A DNA stretch of 64,000 bases from Saprospirales bacterium (GCA_016711045.1 JADJTT010000014.1:1-64000); one strand, 5' to 3'. Shown: positions 33,791 to 43,276, counted from the stretch's first letter. The notes: generated by a model from the sequence alone, not told the origin. Made by a program: numbers and translations.

Positions 33791-33961
33791 GAGATCGGGA
33801 CAAAGCCCTATTTTTACAGAAATTTTTGTAAAGATACCCTGAAAGAAGAAGATTTTCTTACTTTCAAATAGAACTGAAAGTTTCGAAAGTTGTTATCACT
33901 GGATATTATTAACGTAAAAGGCGTTCGGCGTTGGTAGTTGCCTTACTAAAAACAACCTGTT

Positions 33962-35160
33962 ATGCAAGATAACACACAGATGGAAGTCCTGCTAAACGAT
34001 GCGGGATTGGACCCCAACCTGAAATCCATTGCGGAGAAAGTCAATCAGGGGAACGCATAAATGAAGCGGAATGCCTCTATTTATATGAATATGCGCCCTT
34101 GTCCTATACGGGGGTGTTGGCGAATTTTATCCGGGAAAAGAAACATGGAGATAATACCTATTTCAACCGGAACTTTCATATAGAGCCTACCAATGTATGT
34201 CTGTACACCTGCACCTTTTGTTCTTACTCGCGCCTGATCAAGAAGCGGGAAGAGGGGTGGGAATACTCCCTGGAAGACATCCTGAATATTGTCCGGAATT
34301 ACGACGACCAGCCCGTCACGGAGGTTCATATCGTCGGAGGGGTATTGCCGCAATACGACGTGGAGTTTTACAGCGAACTGTTTCGCCAGATCCATGCCCA
34401 CAGGCCTTCTCTGCATGTCAAGGCCCTCACACCGGTGGAGTACCACTATATGTTCAAAAAAGCGAAGATGGATTATGCCACGGGCATGCGGCTCATGAAA
34501 GAGGCGGGCCTCGACTCTATGCCGGGTGGCGGCGCAGAGATCTTCCACCCCGAGATCCGCGATCAGATCGCAGGCGGAAAATGCTCGGGCGAACAGTGGC
34601 TGCAGATCCACGAAGAATGGCACAAACTGGGCATGCGCTCCAATGCGACCATCTTATATGGGCATATCGAAAAATACGAACACCGGGTGCACCATATGCA
34701 GTTGCTGCGGGAATTGCAGGACAAAACCGGGGGCTTCCAAACCTATATTCCGTTGAAATTCCGCAATAAAGACAACCAAATGTCCCATGTGCCGGAAACC
34801 ACCGTGGTGGAAGACCTGCGCAATTATGCCATCAGCCGGATCTACCTCGACAACTTCGACCACCTTAAAGCCTATTGGCCTATGATCAGCCGCCAGGTGG
34901 CGCAATTGTCGCTCTCCTTTGGCGTAGACGATATCGACGGCACGATCGACGATACGACCAAGATCTATTCGATGGCCGGTTCTGAAGAACAAACCCCGGC
35001 CATGAGCACCCGCGACCTGGTCGATTTGATTAAAAAAGTGGGCCGGAAGCCGATCGAACGCGATACATTGTACGGGATCGTGCAGGACTATTCCGACCAT
35101 GTTTTTGAAGGAGAGGAAACTTTTAAGGGATATTTCTCGTTGCCAGTAGTCGGAAAGTGA
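33962..35160 (+). pseudogene. mqnE: Aminodeoxyfutalosine synthase MqnE (radical SAM), frame broken by a one-base deletion
   Basis: The ATG at 33962 starts MQDNTQMEVLLNDAGLDPNL and runs into a stop at 34058 after VNQGNA. Adding one G to the GGGG at 34048-34051 restores VNQGERINEAECLYLYEYAP, in frame with the remainder to 35160, giving ~399 aa. The body carries the radical SAM motif CLYTCTFC (CX3CX2C), GGVLPQY, GGGAEIFHP and FGVDDIDGTI, all typical of MqnE, which joins SAM and 3-[(1-carboxyvinyl)oxy]benzoate in the futalosine route to menaquinone. mqnA lies 660 bp downstream. As the pathway looks otherwise present, the deletion may be a sequencing error; if not, only an N-terminally cut protein from ~34099 could be made. 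Confidence 0.85.
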
Positions 35161-35195
35161 TTTGGTTGTAGCGTTTATAAGGGTATCAGTTTTTT

Positions 35196-35816
35196 ATGGA
35201 AAAACAAATCTATATCATTCGACATGGCGAAACGGAATACAACCGCAAAGGCATTGTACAAGGTAGCGGGATAGACTCGGACCTCAATGACCTTGGGCGC
35301 TCACAAGCCTGGGCATTTTACGAACACTATCAGGATCACCCGTTCGAGGTAGTGCTCACTTCCCGGCTTAAACGTACCCATCAGACCGTAGAACCCTTTT
35401 TGCGACTCGGATTGCCCTGGGAGCAATTCGAAGAGATCAATGAAATTTCGTGGGGCGAATTGGACGGAAGTCCCAGTTCGCCGGAAATGCATGCCATATA
35501 CCGGAAAGTGGTAGGGGAGTGGCGAAAAGGAAACCTGGCAGCCCGGCACGGCGATGGAGAAAGTGCCGAGGAAATGGGCGCCCGCCTGCACCGCTTCGTC
35601 ACCCACCTGCGGCAACGCCGGGAGGAGCGGGTGCTGATCTGTTCGCACGGGAGAGCCATTCGCGCCATGATCTGTTTATTACTGGAAAAACCGCTCAGCC
35701 AGATGGATGCGTTTGGACACGAAAACACTGGCCTTTACCAATTGAACTTCAGCGACGGGGCTTTTCACCTGCAACTGGCAAACGACACCCGGCACCTTCA
35801 TACCGTAGAACGCTAA
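35196..35816 (+). CDS. Histidine phosphatase (phosphoglycerate mutase-like) family protein
   Basis: A 206-aa protein of the branch-1 histidine phosphatase superfamily. The phospho-acceptor motif IIRHGETEYN puts the catalytic His at about residue 9; LTSRLKRTHQT supplies the second Arg, and ICSHGRAIRAM (~148-158) the second His. The length suits small cofactor-independent phosphatases (CobC, PhoE or alpha-ribazole phosphatase types) rather than a full phosphoglycerate mutase. It sits between mqnE and mqnA, 35 bp and 6 bp from them, so it is probably co-transcribed; a role in futalosine metabolism is possible but not shown. Confidence 0.85.
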   Translation: MEKQIYIIRHGETEYNRKGIVQGSGIDSDLNDLGRSQAWAFYEHYQDHPFEVVLTSRLKRTHQTVEPFLRLGLPWEQFEEINEISWGELDGSPSSPEMHAIYRKVVGEWRKGNLAARHGDGESAEEMGARLHRFVTHLRQRREERVLICSHGRAIRAMICLLLEKPLSQMDAFGHENTGLYQLNFSDGAFHLQLANDTRHLHTVER

Positions 35817-35822
35817 CTATCC

Positions 35823-36608
35823 ATGGAGCCATTAAATGTAACGGCAGTAAGTTACCTCAATACCAAGCCATTTCTGTATGGGATTTTTCGCAAAAAGATG
35901 GATCATCTGATCCACCTGGAGCTGGATATTCCCTCCGTTTGCGCGCAGAAGCTGGCCAGTGGAGAAGCCGACCTGGGGTTGGTGCCGGTAGCGGTATTAC
36001 CCAGTTTACCTACCCCGTACCTGATTTCCGACTATTGCATCGGCGCAGTTGGCGCGGTAAAAACGGTGTGTGTGTTCAGCCATGTGCCGATCGAAAAGCT
36101 AACCCATCTGTACCTGGATTATCATTCCCGCACGTCCGTAGAACTGGTGCAGATCCTGATGCGGGAATACTGGAAGGTGGCCCCGGAACTCATCCCTGCC
36201 CAGCCGGGTTTCGAGCAGCAGGTCCGTGGCACCCATGGCGCGCTGATCATTGGAGACCGGGCCATCGGGTTGGAAGAAACGTACCCGTATGTATATGACC
36301 TGGGGCAGGCCTGGATGGACTTCACCGGGTTGCCATTTGTGTTCGCGGCCTGGGTGAGCAATAAGCCACTCGATCCCGAATTTATCGCCGAGTTCAACCA
36401 AGCCCTGCTGGCGGGCATCGAATCCATACCTCAACTCATTTACCTCATTCCGTCCCCGCACCCCAACTTCGATCTGCAGACTTACTTTACCCGCTATATC
36501 AGCTACCCGCTCGATGGGGAAAAGCGAAAGGGATTGGAGTTATTCCTCCGCTATCTCGACCCGCGCTTTGCAGGTGTACACGACGGGATGCTGGCCTGGA
36601 AGGATTGA
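35823..36608 (+). CDS. mqnA: Chorismate dehydratase MqnA
   Basis: A 261-aa protein of the MqnA/MqnD periplasmic-binding-like fold. It opens with VTAVSYLNTKPFLYGI, the MqnA hallmark, followed by PSVCAQKLASGEADLGLVPV and DYCIGAVGAVKTVCVFS. It removes water from chorismate to form 3-[(1-carboxyvinyl)oxy]benzoate, the first futalosine step, giving the substrate for MqnE encoded just upstream. The ATG at 35823 is 6 bp after the phosphatase gene. The length is normal. Confidence 0.9.
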   Translation: MEPLNVTAVSYLNTKPFLYGIFRKKMDHLIHLELDIPSVCAQKLASGEADLGLVPVAVLPSLPTPYLISDYCIGAVGAVKTVCVFSHVPIEKLTHLYLDYHSRTSVELVQILMREYWKVAPELIPAQPGFEQQVRGTHGALIIGDRAIGLEETYPYVYDLGQAWMDFTGLPFVFAAWVSNKPLDPEFIAEFNQALLAGIESIPQLIYLIPSPHPNFDLQTYFTRYISYPLDGEKRKGLELFLRYLDPRFAGVHDGMLAWKD

Positions 36609-36660
36609 TTCCTTTTTCGCAACTTTTCAGCGTAGAAGCCGTTATCTCCTAAAAACGCGC

Positions 36661-37337
36661 ATGTACAAACTATTTTTATTGGCAGGGATCACCGGGATGG
36701 CCTTTTTGGCTTGTTCTTCCAGTGCTTCTCCTGTATCTGAAGAAGCAAAATTTACCCCTATGACCTCTTCCTTGGATTCCATTCCTGCGGATCAATTGGA
36801 CACAGCCACGCTGGGCGGCGGCTGTTTTTGGTGTGTAGAAGCCGTGCTGCAACAAGTGGAAGGCATCTATTCCGTCGTCTCCGGCTATTCCGGGGGCAAA
36901 GCCGATGAAGCTGATTATGAGACGGTCAGTTCCGGACTCACCCGCCATGCCGAGGTCGTGCAGGTGTACTTCAATCCACAAGTGATCTCCTTTGAAGAGG
37001 TACTCGAGATCTTTTGGAGTACGCACAATCCAACCACCCCAACCGGCAGGGCAATGATGTGGGGCCCCAATACCGGTCGGTGATCTTTTACCACAACGAG
37101 GCCCAAAAAGCGGTGGCCGAACAATCCAAAAAAGAAATAGCCACTCAGTTTTGGGACGGCCCCATTATCACCGAGATCAGCCCATTCACCGGATTCTGGG
37201 AGGCAGAAGAATACCATCAGAATTATTACGAACAGGTGGGCGACCGCAATCCCTACTGCACCTATATCATTACGCCCAAAGTGCAGAAGTTGAAAAAGCT
37301 GTATAACGATAAGTTGAAAGAAGCGTATCGACAGTAG
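36661..37337 (+). pseudogene. msrA: Peptide-methionine (S)-S-oxide reductase MsrA lipoprotein, broken by a one-base deletion
   Basis: The ATG at 36661 gives a lipoprotein signal (MYKLFLLAGITGMAFLAC, Cys 18) and the MsrA catalytic motif GGGCFWCVEAVLQQVEGIYS. The frame continues to FWSTHNPTTP and is then lost; the rest, NRQGNDVGPQYRSVIFYH to KLKEAYRQ, lies one frame over. Adding one base in the CCCCAA run at 37037-37042 rejoins them into ~225 aa. The extension of the first frame upstream to 36514 lies inside mqnA and is not used. MsrA reduces methionine-S-sulfoxide; the lipobox places it outside the inner membrane. The site has no slippery heptamer, so error or real mutation is likelier than programmed frameshifting. 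Confidence 0.85.
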
Positions 37338-37373
37338 TTGAAGAGCCGGCATCGGGCCGGCTCTTCAACTTTT
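37336..37373 (+). terminator. Rho-independent terminator after msrA
   Basis: A perfect 15-bp stem (37336-37350 with 37356-37370, loop ATCGG) overlaps the msrA stop codon and ends in TTTT. Confidence 0.9.
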
Positions 37374-37458
37374 CTATTATAAAAGACAATTATCATTGGC
37401 TGGTCTGGGAAAAATTCCTAATTTCCCGCGTCTTTTTAACTGAAACCTACCAATAGCC

Positions 37459-38547
37459 ATGATCTTAGGAATTCCAAAAGAAACGAATGATAGACGGGTG
37501 GCCTTTGCCCCCGCAACCTTGGCCAAGGCGGTCAAGGAATTAGGTGTAGAAGCCTGGGTGGAAACCGGCGCTGGAACAGCGTCTTCTTTCCCTGATGCTT
37601 CCTTCACGGATACGGCGAAGGTCGTTAGCCGCGCCGAATTGCTCAAAAATGCAGACATCATCGTCAGCATCAATCCGCTCCCGGAGTCGGAATGGAAATT
37701 ACTGAAAAAAGATGCGATGGTCATTTCGCGCTTTGAGCCTTTCATCAAGCCCGAAGTGGTCGGTAAACTTCAGGACGCCGGCCTTCGTGCCTGTAGCCTG
37801 GACATGATCCCGCGTACCACCCTGGCTCAGTCCATGGACGTGTTGTCTTCCCTGGCTTCTATTGCAGGCTACAAAGCCGTGTTGGAGGCTGCACATTTCC
37901 TTCCCCGCTATTTCCCCATGCTTATCACCGCCGCAGGTAGTGTGAAACCTTCTACGGTATTGGTATTGGGTGCAGGGGTGGCCGGCCTCCAGGCTATCGC
38001 CACCGCCAAGCGTCTCGGTGCCATTGTAGAAGCCTCCGATACCCGCCTGGCGGCAAAAGAAGAAGTGGAGAGTTTGGGCGGACGTTTTATTATGGTCGAA
38101 GGCGCATCAGACGACACTTCTGCCGGTGGCTATGCCGTCGAGCAGTCGGAAGACTTCCTGAAGCGGCAGCGTGAAGAAGTGCAGGCGCGGGCTGCAAAGG
38201 CCGACGTTATTATCACCACCGCGCAGGTGCGCGGCCGCAAAGCGCCCATGCTGCTTCCAGCGGATACCGTCAATAAAATGAAGCCGGGCTCCGTGATCAT
38301 CGACCTGGCAGCCTCTACTGGCGGGAACTGTGAGCTGACCAAAGACGGGGAAGTCATTATGCACAACGGCGTGATTATCGTTGGCAACTCGGACCTTTCC
38401 CAGGATTTGCCGCAAGATGCCAGCTTCCTGTTCGGCAACAACGTGCTGAACTACATGAAGCTTTTTGTCAAAGGCGGTGAGTTTCAAATTGATGAATCCA
38501 ATGTGATTATTTCGCAGTCCTTTATTACGGCTGCAGTGAACGCATAG
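37459..38547 (+). CDS. pntAA: NAD(P) transhydrogenase subunit alpha, part 1 (PntAA)
   Basis: A 362-aa soluble protein with alanine dehydrogenase/PNT N- and C-terminal domains. It opens MILGIPKETNDRRVAFAPAT; the NAD-binding Rossmann motif is VLVLGAGVAGLQAIATAKRL (~171-190); RGRKAPMLLP and SVIIDLAASTGGNCELT follow. This length is that of the split alpha-1 subunit, which binds NAD(H) and works with the membrane subunits PntAB and PntB in proton-coupled transhydrogenation. Those genes are absent here: a terminator and an ArsR gene follow. They may lie elsewhere in the genome. Confidence 0.9.
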   Translation: MILGIPKETNDRRVAFAPATLAKAVKELGVEAWVETGAGTASSFPDASFTDTAKVVSRAELLKNADIIVSINPLPESEWKLLKKDAMVISRFEPFIKPEVVGKLQDAGLRACSLDMIPRTTLAQSMDVLSSLASIAGYKAVLEAAHFLPRYFPMLITAAGSVKPSTVLVLGAGVAGLQAIATAKRLGAIVEASDTRLAAKEEVESLGGRFIMVEGASDDTSAGGYAVEQSEDFLKRQREEVQARAAKADVIITTAQVRGRKAPMLLPADTVNKMKPGSVIIDLAASTGGNCELTKDGEVIMHNGVIIVGNSDLSQDLPQDASFLFGNNVLNYMKLFVKGGEFQIDESNVIISQSFITAAVNA

Positions 38548-38578
38548 TTTTTTGTTCTCGCAACTACAATCATCGATT

Positions 38579-38620
38579 CAGGGGGAGGCGTGTAGATCGC
38601 GCTTCCCCCTGTCGTTTTTT
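38579..38620 (+). terminator. Rho-independent terminator after pntAA
   Basis: A 12-bp stem with one G:U pair (38579-38590 with 38600-38611) is followed by TCG and six T residues. Confidence 0.8.
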
Positions 38621-38651
38621 GTTCAAAAAAATCAAAATATCATTATATTTG
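38618..38651 (+). promoter_or_regulatory. Bacteroidota promoter of the ArsR gene
   Basis: TTTG (38618-38621) and TATATTTG (38644-38651, an exact TAnnTTTG) are separated by 22 bp, slightly longer than the usual 19-21. The -7 box is 46 bp before the ATG. Confidence 0.55.
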
Positions 38652-38697
38652 TATATCCACATCTGACACCCGGCCATTGGGTGTATATCCCTATTGT

Positions 38698-38988
38698 ATG
38701 AAAACTACTTTCACACTCCAATTCCTGGAAGAATCGACCGAAACCATGCGCGCCATCGCTCACCCGATCCGGATCGCCATCATCGATCTGTTACACCGGA
38801 ATGGGAAAATGTCAGTGACGGAGATTTATGAAAGTCTCGATATTGAACAGGCCGTGGCTTCCCACCACCTTCGGATACTGAAGAGCCGCAACGTGGTATC
38901 CATGCAGCGCGATCAAAAGTTTTCCCTTTACTCCCTGGCCAATCCCGGCTACTTCGATATTGTACAGATCCTGGGTAACTTAACCTGA
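38698..38988 (+). CDS. ArsR family winged-helix transcriptional regulator
   Basis: A 96-aa protein. MRAIAHPIRIAIIDLLHRNG and KMSVTEIYESLDIEQAVASH (helix-turn-helix, ~40-60) followed by HLRILKSRNVVSMQRDQKFS form the classic ArsR wing. No metal-binding CVC motif is present, so a metal sensor is unlikely. The ATG at 38698 lies 46 bp after a good promoter; the frame extension to 38677 has no support. It may control itself or the module that begins with the porin gene at 39244, but no operator was identified. Confidence 0.85.
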   Translation: MKTTFTLQFLEESTETMRAIAHPIRIAIIDLLHRNGKMSVTEIYESLDIEQAVASHHLRILKSRNVVSMQRDQKFSLYSLANPGYFDIVQILGNLT

Positions 38989-38994
38989 AAAAGC

Positions 38995-39048
38995 AGATTT
39001 AAAAAAAAAAGGCCGGCGCCAATGGCGCCGGCCTTTTTTTTTAAATCT
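38995..39048. terminator. Bidirectional terminator after the ArsR gene
   Basis: A perfect 10-bp GC stem (39011-39020 with 39024-39033) is flanked by ten A on the left and nine T on the right, and the pairing continues through AGATTT/AAATCT. Confidence 0.9.
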
Positions 39049-39243
39049 ATTTTTTATCGCTTTGCTTGACTATTCTTCTTCATTTGCGCTTTTTCGCCAC
39101 TTTAAGTTTCTCTATGATCTTTTGTGGAAAAATATTTTTCGGATAAAATACTTGGCATATCTAGATAATTACATACTTTAGTATAGGATTATGTATTAGA
39201 CGTATCAAAACAAAACGATTTTATCAACTTAAACCGCACGCTT

Positions 39244-40508
39244 ATGAGCCTCCAACAATTACGCAAAGCGATGGCCTTATGTGCCTTCTTTATGATGGGC
39301 GCATTGTTTTTACAGGGCCAAAGTGAAGAGGTGGACCATTCCTACAAGCCATTGACCCTCAAGCTCAATGACAGTGGTTCCAAGTACATTCGCTTCATCG
39401 TCTGGAATCAGGTATGGGCCCAAACCAACAACCTGTCTGTCGATGGGGCCAAGACGCAGATCACGCCCTTTATTCGTCGGTCTCGTTTTTTGGCCTACGC
39501 ACAGGTTTCGCCGCGCTTTCTGATCCTGACTCACTTCGGGTTGAACAACCTCACCCCCGGCAATTTAGACCCGCTGGGGAATGGGGGGGATGGACCGCAA
39601 CTGTTCCTGCACGATGCATGGACGGAATTTAAAGTAACGAAAGGCGATGAACTCTACATCGGCGCCGGCCTGCATTATTGGAAAGGCCTGACCCGTTTGT
39701 CGAGCGCCAGCACCCTCAATTTCATGACAATGGACCAGCCGCGTCCGTTTGCACACTGGCATTCTCTGGGTGTCACCGATCAGTTTGCCCGCCATTTGGG
39801 TATTTATGCCAAGGGCGCGTTTGGCAAGCTGGACTATCGGCTGGCCGTCAATTCCCCGGCCCGGGCCACATTGGGCGGGGGCGTCAGCTATGGTCCGGAC
39901 AAGACGCTTGCCTACACAGGTGTAAGTAATACCGACAAGAATGGCGACCCTACCGGCAACACGATTGTAGAAGGGTACGTTCGATACAACTTCATGGATA
40001 AGGAGTCGATCAAACTCCCCTACAATGTCGGTACTTACCTGGGCGACAAAAGGTCTTTGCCGTGGGCGCCGGCTTTTTTGCCCATCCAAACGGTATGTAC
40101 AATACGCTTACCGCTGAACATTCAAACGTACTGCACCTCGCTGCAGACGTCTTCCTGGATTATCCCATCGGAGGAAGTGGCAATGCCGTCAATGCCTATG
40201 TCTCCTACATAAACTTCAACTACGGCGAAAATTTTGTGAGCCGCTGGGCCGGTACCGGAAGCGTGATCTATGGACAGCTTGGGTTTTACTTGAAATCTGC
40301 CAAGCTCATGCCCTACGTGGCCTACCAAAGCGCCAGCTACGACGGGTATGCCGATCCGGTCTCCGGATTGGATGTGGGGCTGAATTATTTCATCCTGGGC
40401 CATAACGCCAAGCTGACCTTGCAATACCACTCTCTGACCAACGATTTTCGGGATGCTGCATCAGGAGATGTGAAGCAATTGCAGATGCAAGTTCACTTTT
40501 TCCTTTGA
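39244..40508 (+). pseudogene. Outer-membrane porin (phosphate-selective porin-like), frame broken by a one-base deletion
   Basis: The two frames together give a ~420-aa beta-barrel protein. The signal peptide MALCAFFMMGALFLQGQ (within residues 10-27) is followed by YIRFIVWNQVWAQTNNLSVD, RRSRFLAYAQVSPRFLILTH and many alternating strands. The first frame is lost after GTYLGDK; adding one A to AAAA at 40048-40051 yields DKKVFAVGAGFFAHPNGMYN, in frame with the rest, which ends ...QMQVHFFL as an outer-membrane barrel should. It lies 40 bp before the DUF4212/symporter pair and probably gives small acids passage over the outer membrane. A sequencing error is likely. Confidence 0.75.
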
Positions 40509-40548
40509 TCGGAGGCTATCCATTCTTCACTTAATAAACCAACTTTTT

Positions 40549-40812
40549 ATGGCTGATTCAGACAACAAACTGGTCAAGTACTGGAAGCGGAATCTGCTCT
40601 ACCTGGTGGTATTGCTAAGCATCTGGTTTCTGGTTTCCTACGTATTTGGGATCTTCTTAGCCGATTCGCTCAACGGCATTCGAATCGGAGGGGCAAAATT
40701 GGGCTTTTGGTTTGCCCAACAAGGCTCGATCTATTCATTCGTCATCCTGATCTTCGTCTATGTCTGGTTGATGAACCGGCTGGACAAGGAGTATGATGTC
40801 CATGAAGATTAA
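40549..40812 (+). CDS. DUF4212 small subunit of a sodium:solute symporter
   Basis: An 87-aa protein with two membrane helices (~15-36 and ~60-78). YWKRNLLYLVVLLSIWFLVS and YVWLMNRLDKEYDVHED are typical of DUF4212, whose members nearly always precede a symporter gene of the acetate-permease branch, as here with a 28-bp gap. It is taken to be an accessory subunit in the inner membrane. Confidence 0.9.
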   Translation: MADSDNKLVKYWKRNLLYLVVLLSIWFLVSYVFGIFLADSLNGIRIGGAKLGFWFAQQGSIYSFVILIFVYVWLMNRLDKEYDVHED

Positions 40813-40840
40813 TCTCAATTCCAACTAAAAAAACAGCATT

Positions 40841-42631
40841 ATGAGTGTTCAAACCTGGACTTTTATCATAGTCGGTCTCACCTTTGCGCTCTACATTGGT
40901 ATCGCTATCTGGTCGAGAGCGTCTTCAACCAAGGAATTCTACGTCGCAGGGGGAGGGGTACACCCGATTGTCAACGGGATGGCCACCGCTGCGGACTGGA
41001 TGTCTGCTGCATCTTTTATCTCCATGGCCGGTCTGATCTCTTTTATGGGATATGACGGAGGCGTTTACCTCATGGGGTGGACCGGAGGCTATGTCTTACT
41101 AGCCCTCTTATTAGCCCCCTATTTGAGAAAATTCGGCAAATTTACCGTGCCCGACTTCATCGGCGACCGCTACTATTCCAATATAGCGCGAACGGTGGCC
41201 GTAGTCTGTGCGATCATTGTGTCCTTTACCTATGTAGCAGGTCAGATGCGCGGGGTAGGGGTGGTATTCTCCCGTTTTCTGGAGGTTCCCATCAACACCG
41301 GGGTATACTTCGGTATGGCGATCGTTTTCTTCTACGCCGTTTTGGGTGGGATGAAGGGAATCACCTACACCCAGGTAGCCCAGTATTGTGTATTGATCTT
41401 TGCCTACATGGTGCCTGCTATTTTCATTTCGTTGAGTATAACTGGTCATGCCATACCTCAATTGGGTTTTATTGGTAAGGTGACGGATGGCTCCGGCACA
41501 TTCCTGTTGGATAAGCTGGACCAGCTTAATGTGGAACTGGGCTTTGCCGAATACATGGATGGAAGCAAGAAGATGATCGATGTTTTTGCGATCACCTTTG
41601 CGTTGATGGTCGGTACGGCTGGGTTGCCGCACGTAATCGTGCGTTTCTTCACAGTGCCTCGCGTCAAGGACGCCCGCTTGTCGGCGGGTTGGGCCTTGTT
41701 GTTTATCGCGATCCTGTACACCACGGCGCCGGCTATTGCTGCGTTTGCCCGCACCAACCTGATCAATACCGTCAGCAATCGTCCGTATTCGGAGATGCCC
41801 GAATGGTTTAAGAAGTGGGAGGTAACTGCTCTGCTTGGCTGGGTGGACAAAAACAACGATGGAGTCATACAGTACTCAAAGGGCACGGCTATAGTAGGTA
41901 AGGGCCCTGTTCAGGAAAAAGAGAACGGGGTGGCCGTGCGTGGAGCAAGCGGAGAGGTAGTGGTCACCAATGCGGATCCTGCCAATCCGAACGAATTGTA
42001 CATCGATCAGGATATTATGGTGCTTGCCAACCCGGAAATTGCGGGCTTGCCGGCATGGGTTATTGCCCTGGTCGCTGCCGGTGGTTTGGCTGCGGCTCTT
42101 TCCACTGCGGCGGGCTTATTGCTGGTCATTTCTACCTCGCTTTCCCACGACCTGATCAAGAAACAGTTTCGTCCCGATATTTCGGAGAAAGCGGAATTGT
42201 GGTGGGCCCGTGGAGGTGCAGCGATGGCTGTAATGGTCGCCGGGTACTTCGGCATCCATCCTCCGGGATTTGTGGCGGCCACGGTGGCACTGGCTTTCGG
42301 ACTTGCCGCCGCCTCGTTCTTCCCGGCTATTATTTTGGGTATATTCGACAAGCGCATGAACCGCGAAGGCGCGATATCCGGTATGGTCGTAGGTATTACC
42401 CTGATGTTGTATTACATGCTCAAATACAAGCTGAACTACTTTGGCGGGGGTACTGCGGATGACTGGTGGTTCGGTATTTCACCGGAAGGCTTCGGCTCAG
42501 TAGCTATGTTTGTCAACATGATCATCTCTCTGGTGGTTTCGCGCCTGACGGCACCCCCACCCGCAGATGTACAGGCCATTGTAGAAGATATTCGTATTCC
42601 GCGCGGAGCCGGTGAGGCGCAGGCCCACTAA
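40841..42631 (+). CDS. Sodium:solute symporter, acetate-permease-like (partner of DUF4212)
   Basis: A 596-aa SSS-family transporter with about 13 membrane helices. EFYVAGGGVHPIVNGMATAA, DWMSAASFISMAGLISFMGY, FTVPDFIGDRYYS and GTAGLPHVIVRFFTVP are characteristic of the ActP/VC2705 branch. A long polar loop (~320-395) with an EF-hand-like DKNNDGVIQYSKG stretch is a feature of this branch. Import of acetate or a similar short acid with Na+ is the likely role: acs and prpE lie 4-9 kb downstream. Substrate is inferred from context. Confidence 0.85.
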   Translation: MSVQTWTFIIVGLTFALYIGIAIWSRASSTKEFYVAGGGVHPIVNGMATAADWMSAASFISMAGLISFMGYDGGVYLMGWTGGYVLLALLLAPYLRKFGKFTVPDFIGDRYYSNIARTVAVVCAIIVSFTYVAGQMRGVGVVFSRFLEVPINTGVYFGMAIVFFYAVLGGMKGITYTQVAQYCVLIFAYMVPAIFISLSITGHAIPQLGFIGKVTDGSGTFLLDKLDQLNVELGFAEYMDGSKKMIDVFAITFALMVGTAGLPHVIVRFFTVPRVKDARLSAGWALLFIAILYTTAPAIAAFARTNLINTVSNRPYSEMPEWFKKWEVTALLGWVDKNNDGVIQYSKGTAIVGKGPVQEKENGVAVRGASGEVVVTNADPANPNELYIDQDIMVLANPEIAGLPAWVIALVAAGGLAAALSTAAGLLLVISTSLSHDLIKKQFRPDISEKAELWWARGGAAMAVMVAGYFGIHPPGFVAATVALAFGLAAASFFPAIILGIFDKRMNREGAISGMVVGITLMLYYMLKYKLNYFGGGTADDWWFGISPEGFGSVAMFVNMIISLVVSRLTAPPPADVQAIVEDIRIPRGAGEAQAH

Positions 42632-42659
42632 CTCCGCCGTGCATGCTAACTATTGTGAA

Positions 42660-42878
42660 ATGAAACTACAACTTGGACAGAAGGCCTCCGATGTTTTTGT
42701 AGTACTCTACATTGGAGGAACCCTTTTCCTTCGATTTATGCTGGAGCCGCAATTAAGGGGGCATTTTCTGGTCTCTACGGGGGTAGGAGCCTTTGCACTT
42801 CTTTTCCTCTGGGCGCTGGCAAAAAGCCGGATCATCAACCCCACTTGGTTTGGGTTGGTGAAGAAGAAAACTTCGTAA
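42660..42878 (+). CDS. Small two-helix membrane protein
   Basis: A 72-aa protein with hydrophobic stretches at about 9-24 and 36-52 and a basic end (KKKTS). The ATG at 42660 is preferred over the frame start at 42612, which overlaps the symporter gene. It matches no family I know; position after the symporter suggests an accessory role. Confidence 0.6.
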   Translation: MKLQLGQKASDVFVVLYIGGTLFLRFMLEPQLRGHFLVSTGVGAFALLFLWALAKSRIINPTWFGLVKKKTS

Positions 42879-42902
42879 CCTACATGTAGTTTTTCACAAT
42901 CC

Positions 42903-42943
42903 ATAAGGTGGTCTGAAAGAGATTTCAGGCCACCTTATTTTTT
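42903..42943 (+). terminator. Rho-independent terminator after the symporter operon
   Basis: A 16-bp stem with one G:U pair (42903-42918 with 42923-42938, loop GAGA) runs into six T residues. Confidence 0.9.
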
Positions 42944-43027
42944 AACTGGGGGGGGCCTTTAAAATCTTGGATGCGTTATGCGTAACTTCTGTTAAAATGC
43001 CTATTTTAGAGCAGGAATCCCTTTTAC

Positions 43028-43276
43028 ATGAATAACCGAAGCAAACGTACCCAAAATGACCGGCAGGGAAGGCTGATCGGCTTGTTTCTGATCGGACTGT
43101 TGCTTTTTAATTTCCCCCTCCTGAGCATTTTTGGTAAGGGAGAAAAATGGGGTTCTATCCCCGGTTTGTTCATCTATATCGGCGTAGTTTGGATCGGGTT
43201 GATCGTGGTGGTGTATTGGCTGATGCGGGATATTTCACGGGGACCGGAAAAGCCCGATAAAATCCTTCCCAAATGA
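43028..43276 (+). CDS. Small two-helix membrane protein upstream of the symporter-kinase
   Basis: An 82-aa protein with a basic N-terminus (MNNRSKRTQNDRQGR), helices at about 16-34 and 46-64, and a charged tail. Its stop overlaps the ATG of the next gene (ATGA, 43273-43276), so the two are translationally coupled. It could be a subunit of the sensor kinase, in the way DUF4212 proteins accompany symporters, but shows no DUF4212 motif. The family is unknown to me. Confidence 0.7.
   Translation: MNNRSKRTQNDRQGRLIGLFLIGLLLFNFPLLSIFGKGEKWGSIPGLFIYIGVVWIGLIVVVYWLMRDISRGPEKPDKILPK

Noticed and set aside
37033..37045. Programmed -1 frameshift in msrA
   Set aside because: There is no X XXY YYZ slippery heptamer in phase, no downstream pseudoknot was evident, and msrA is not a known recoded gene; three other genes show the same kind of homopolymer indel.
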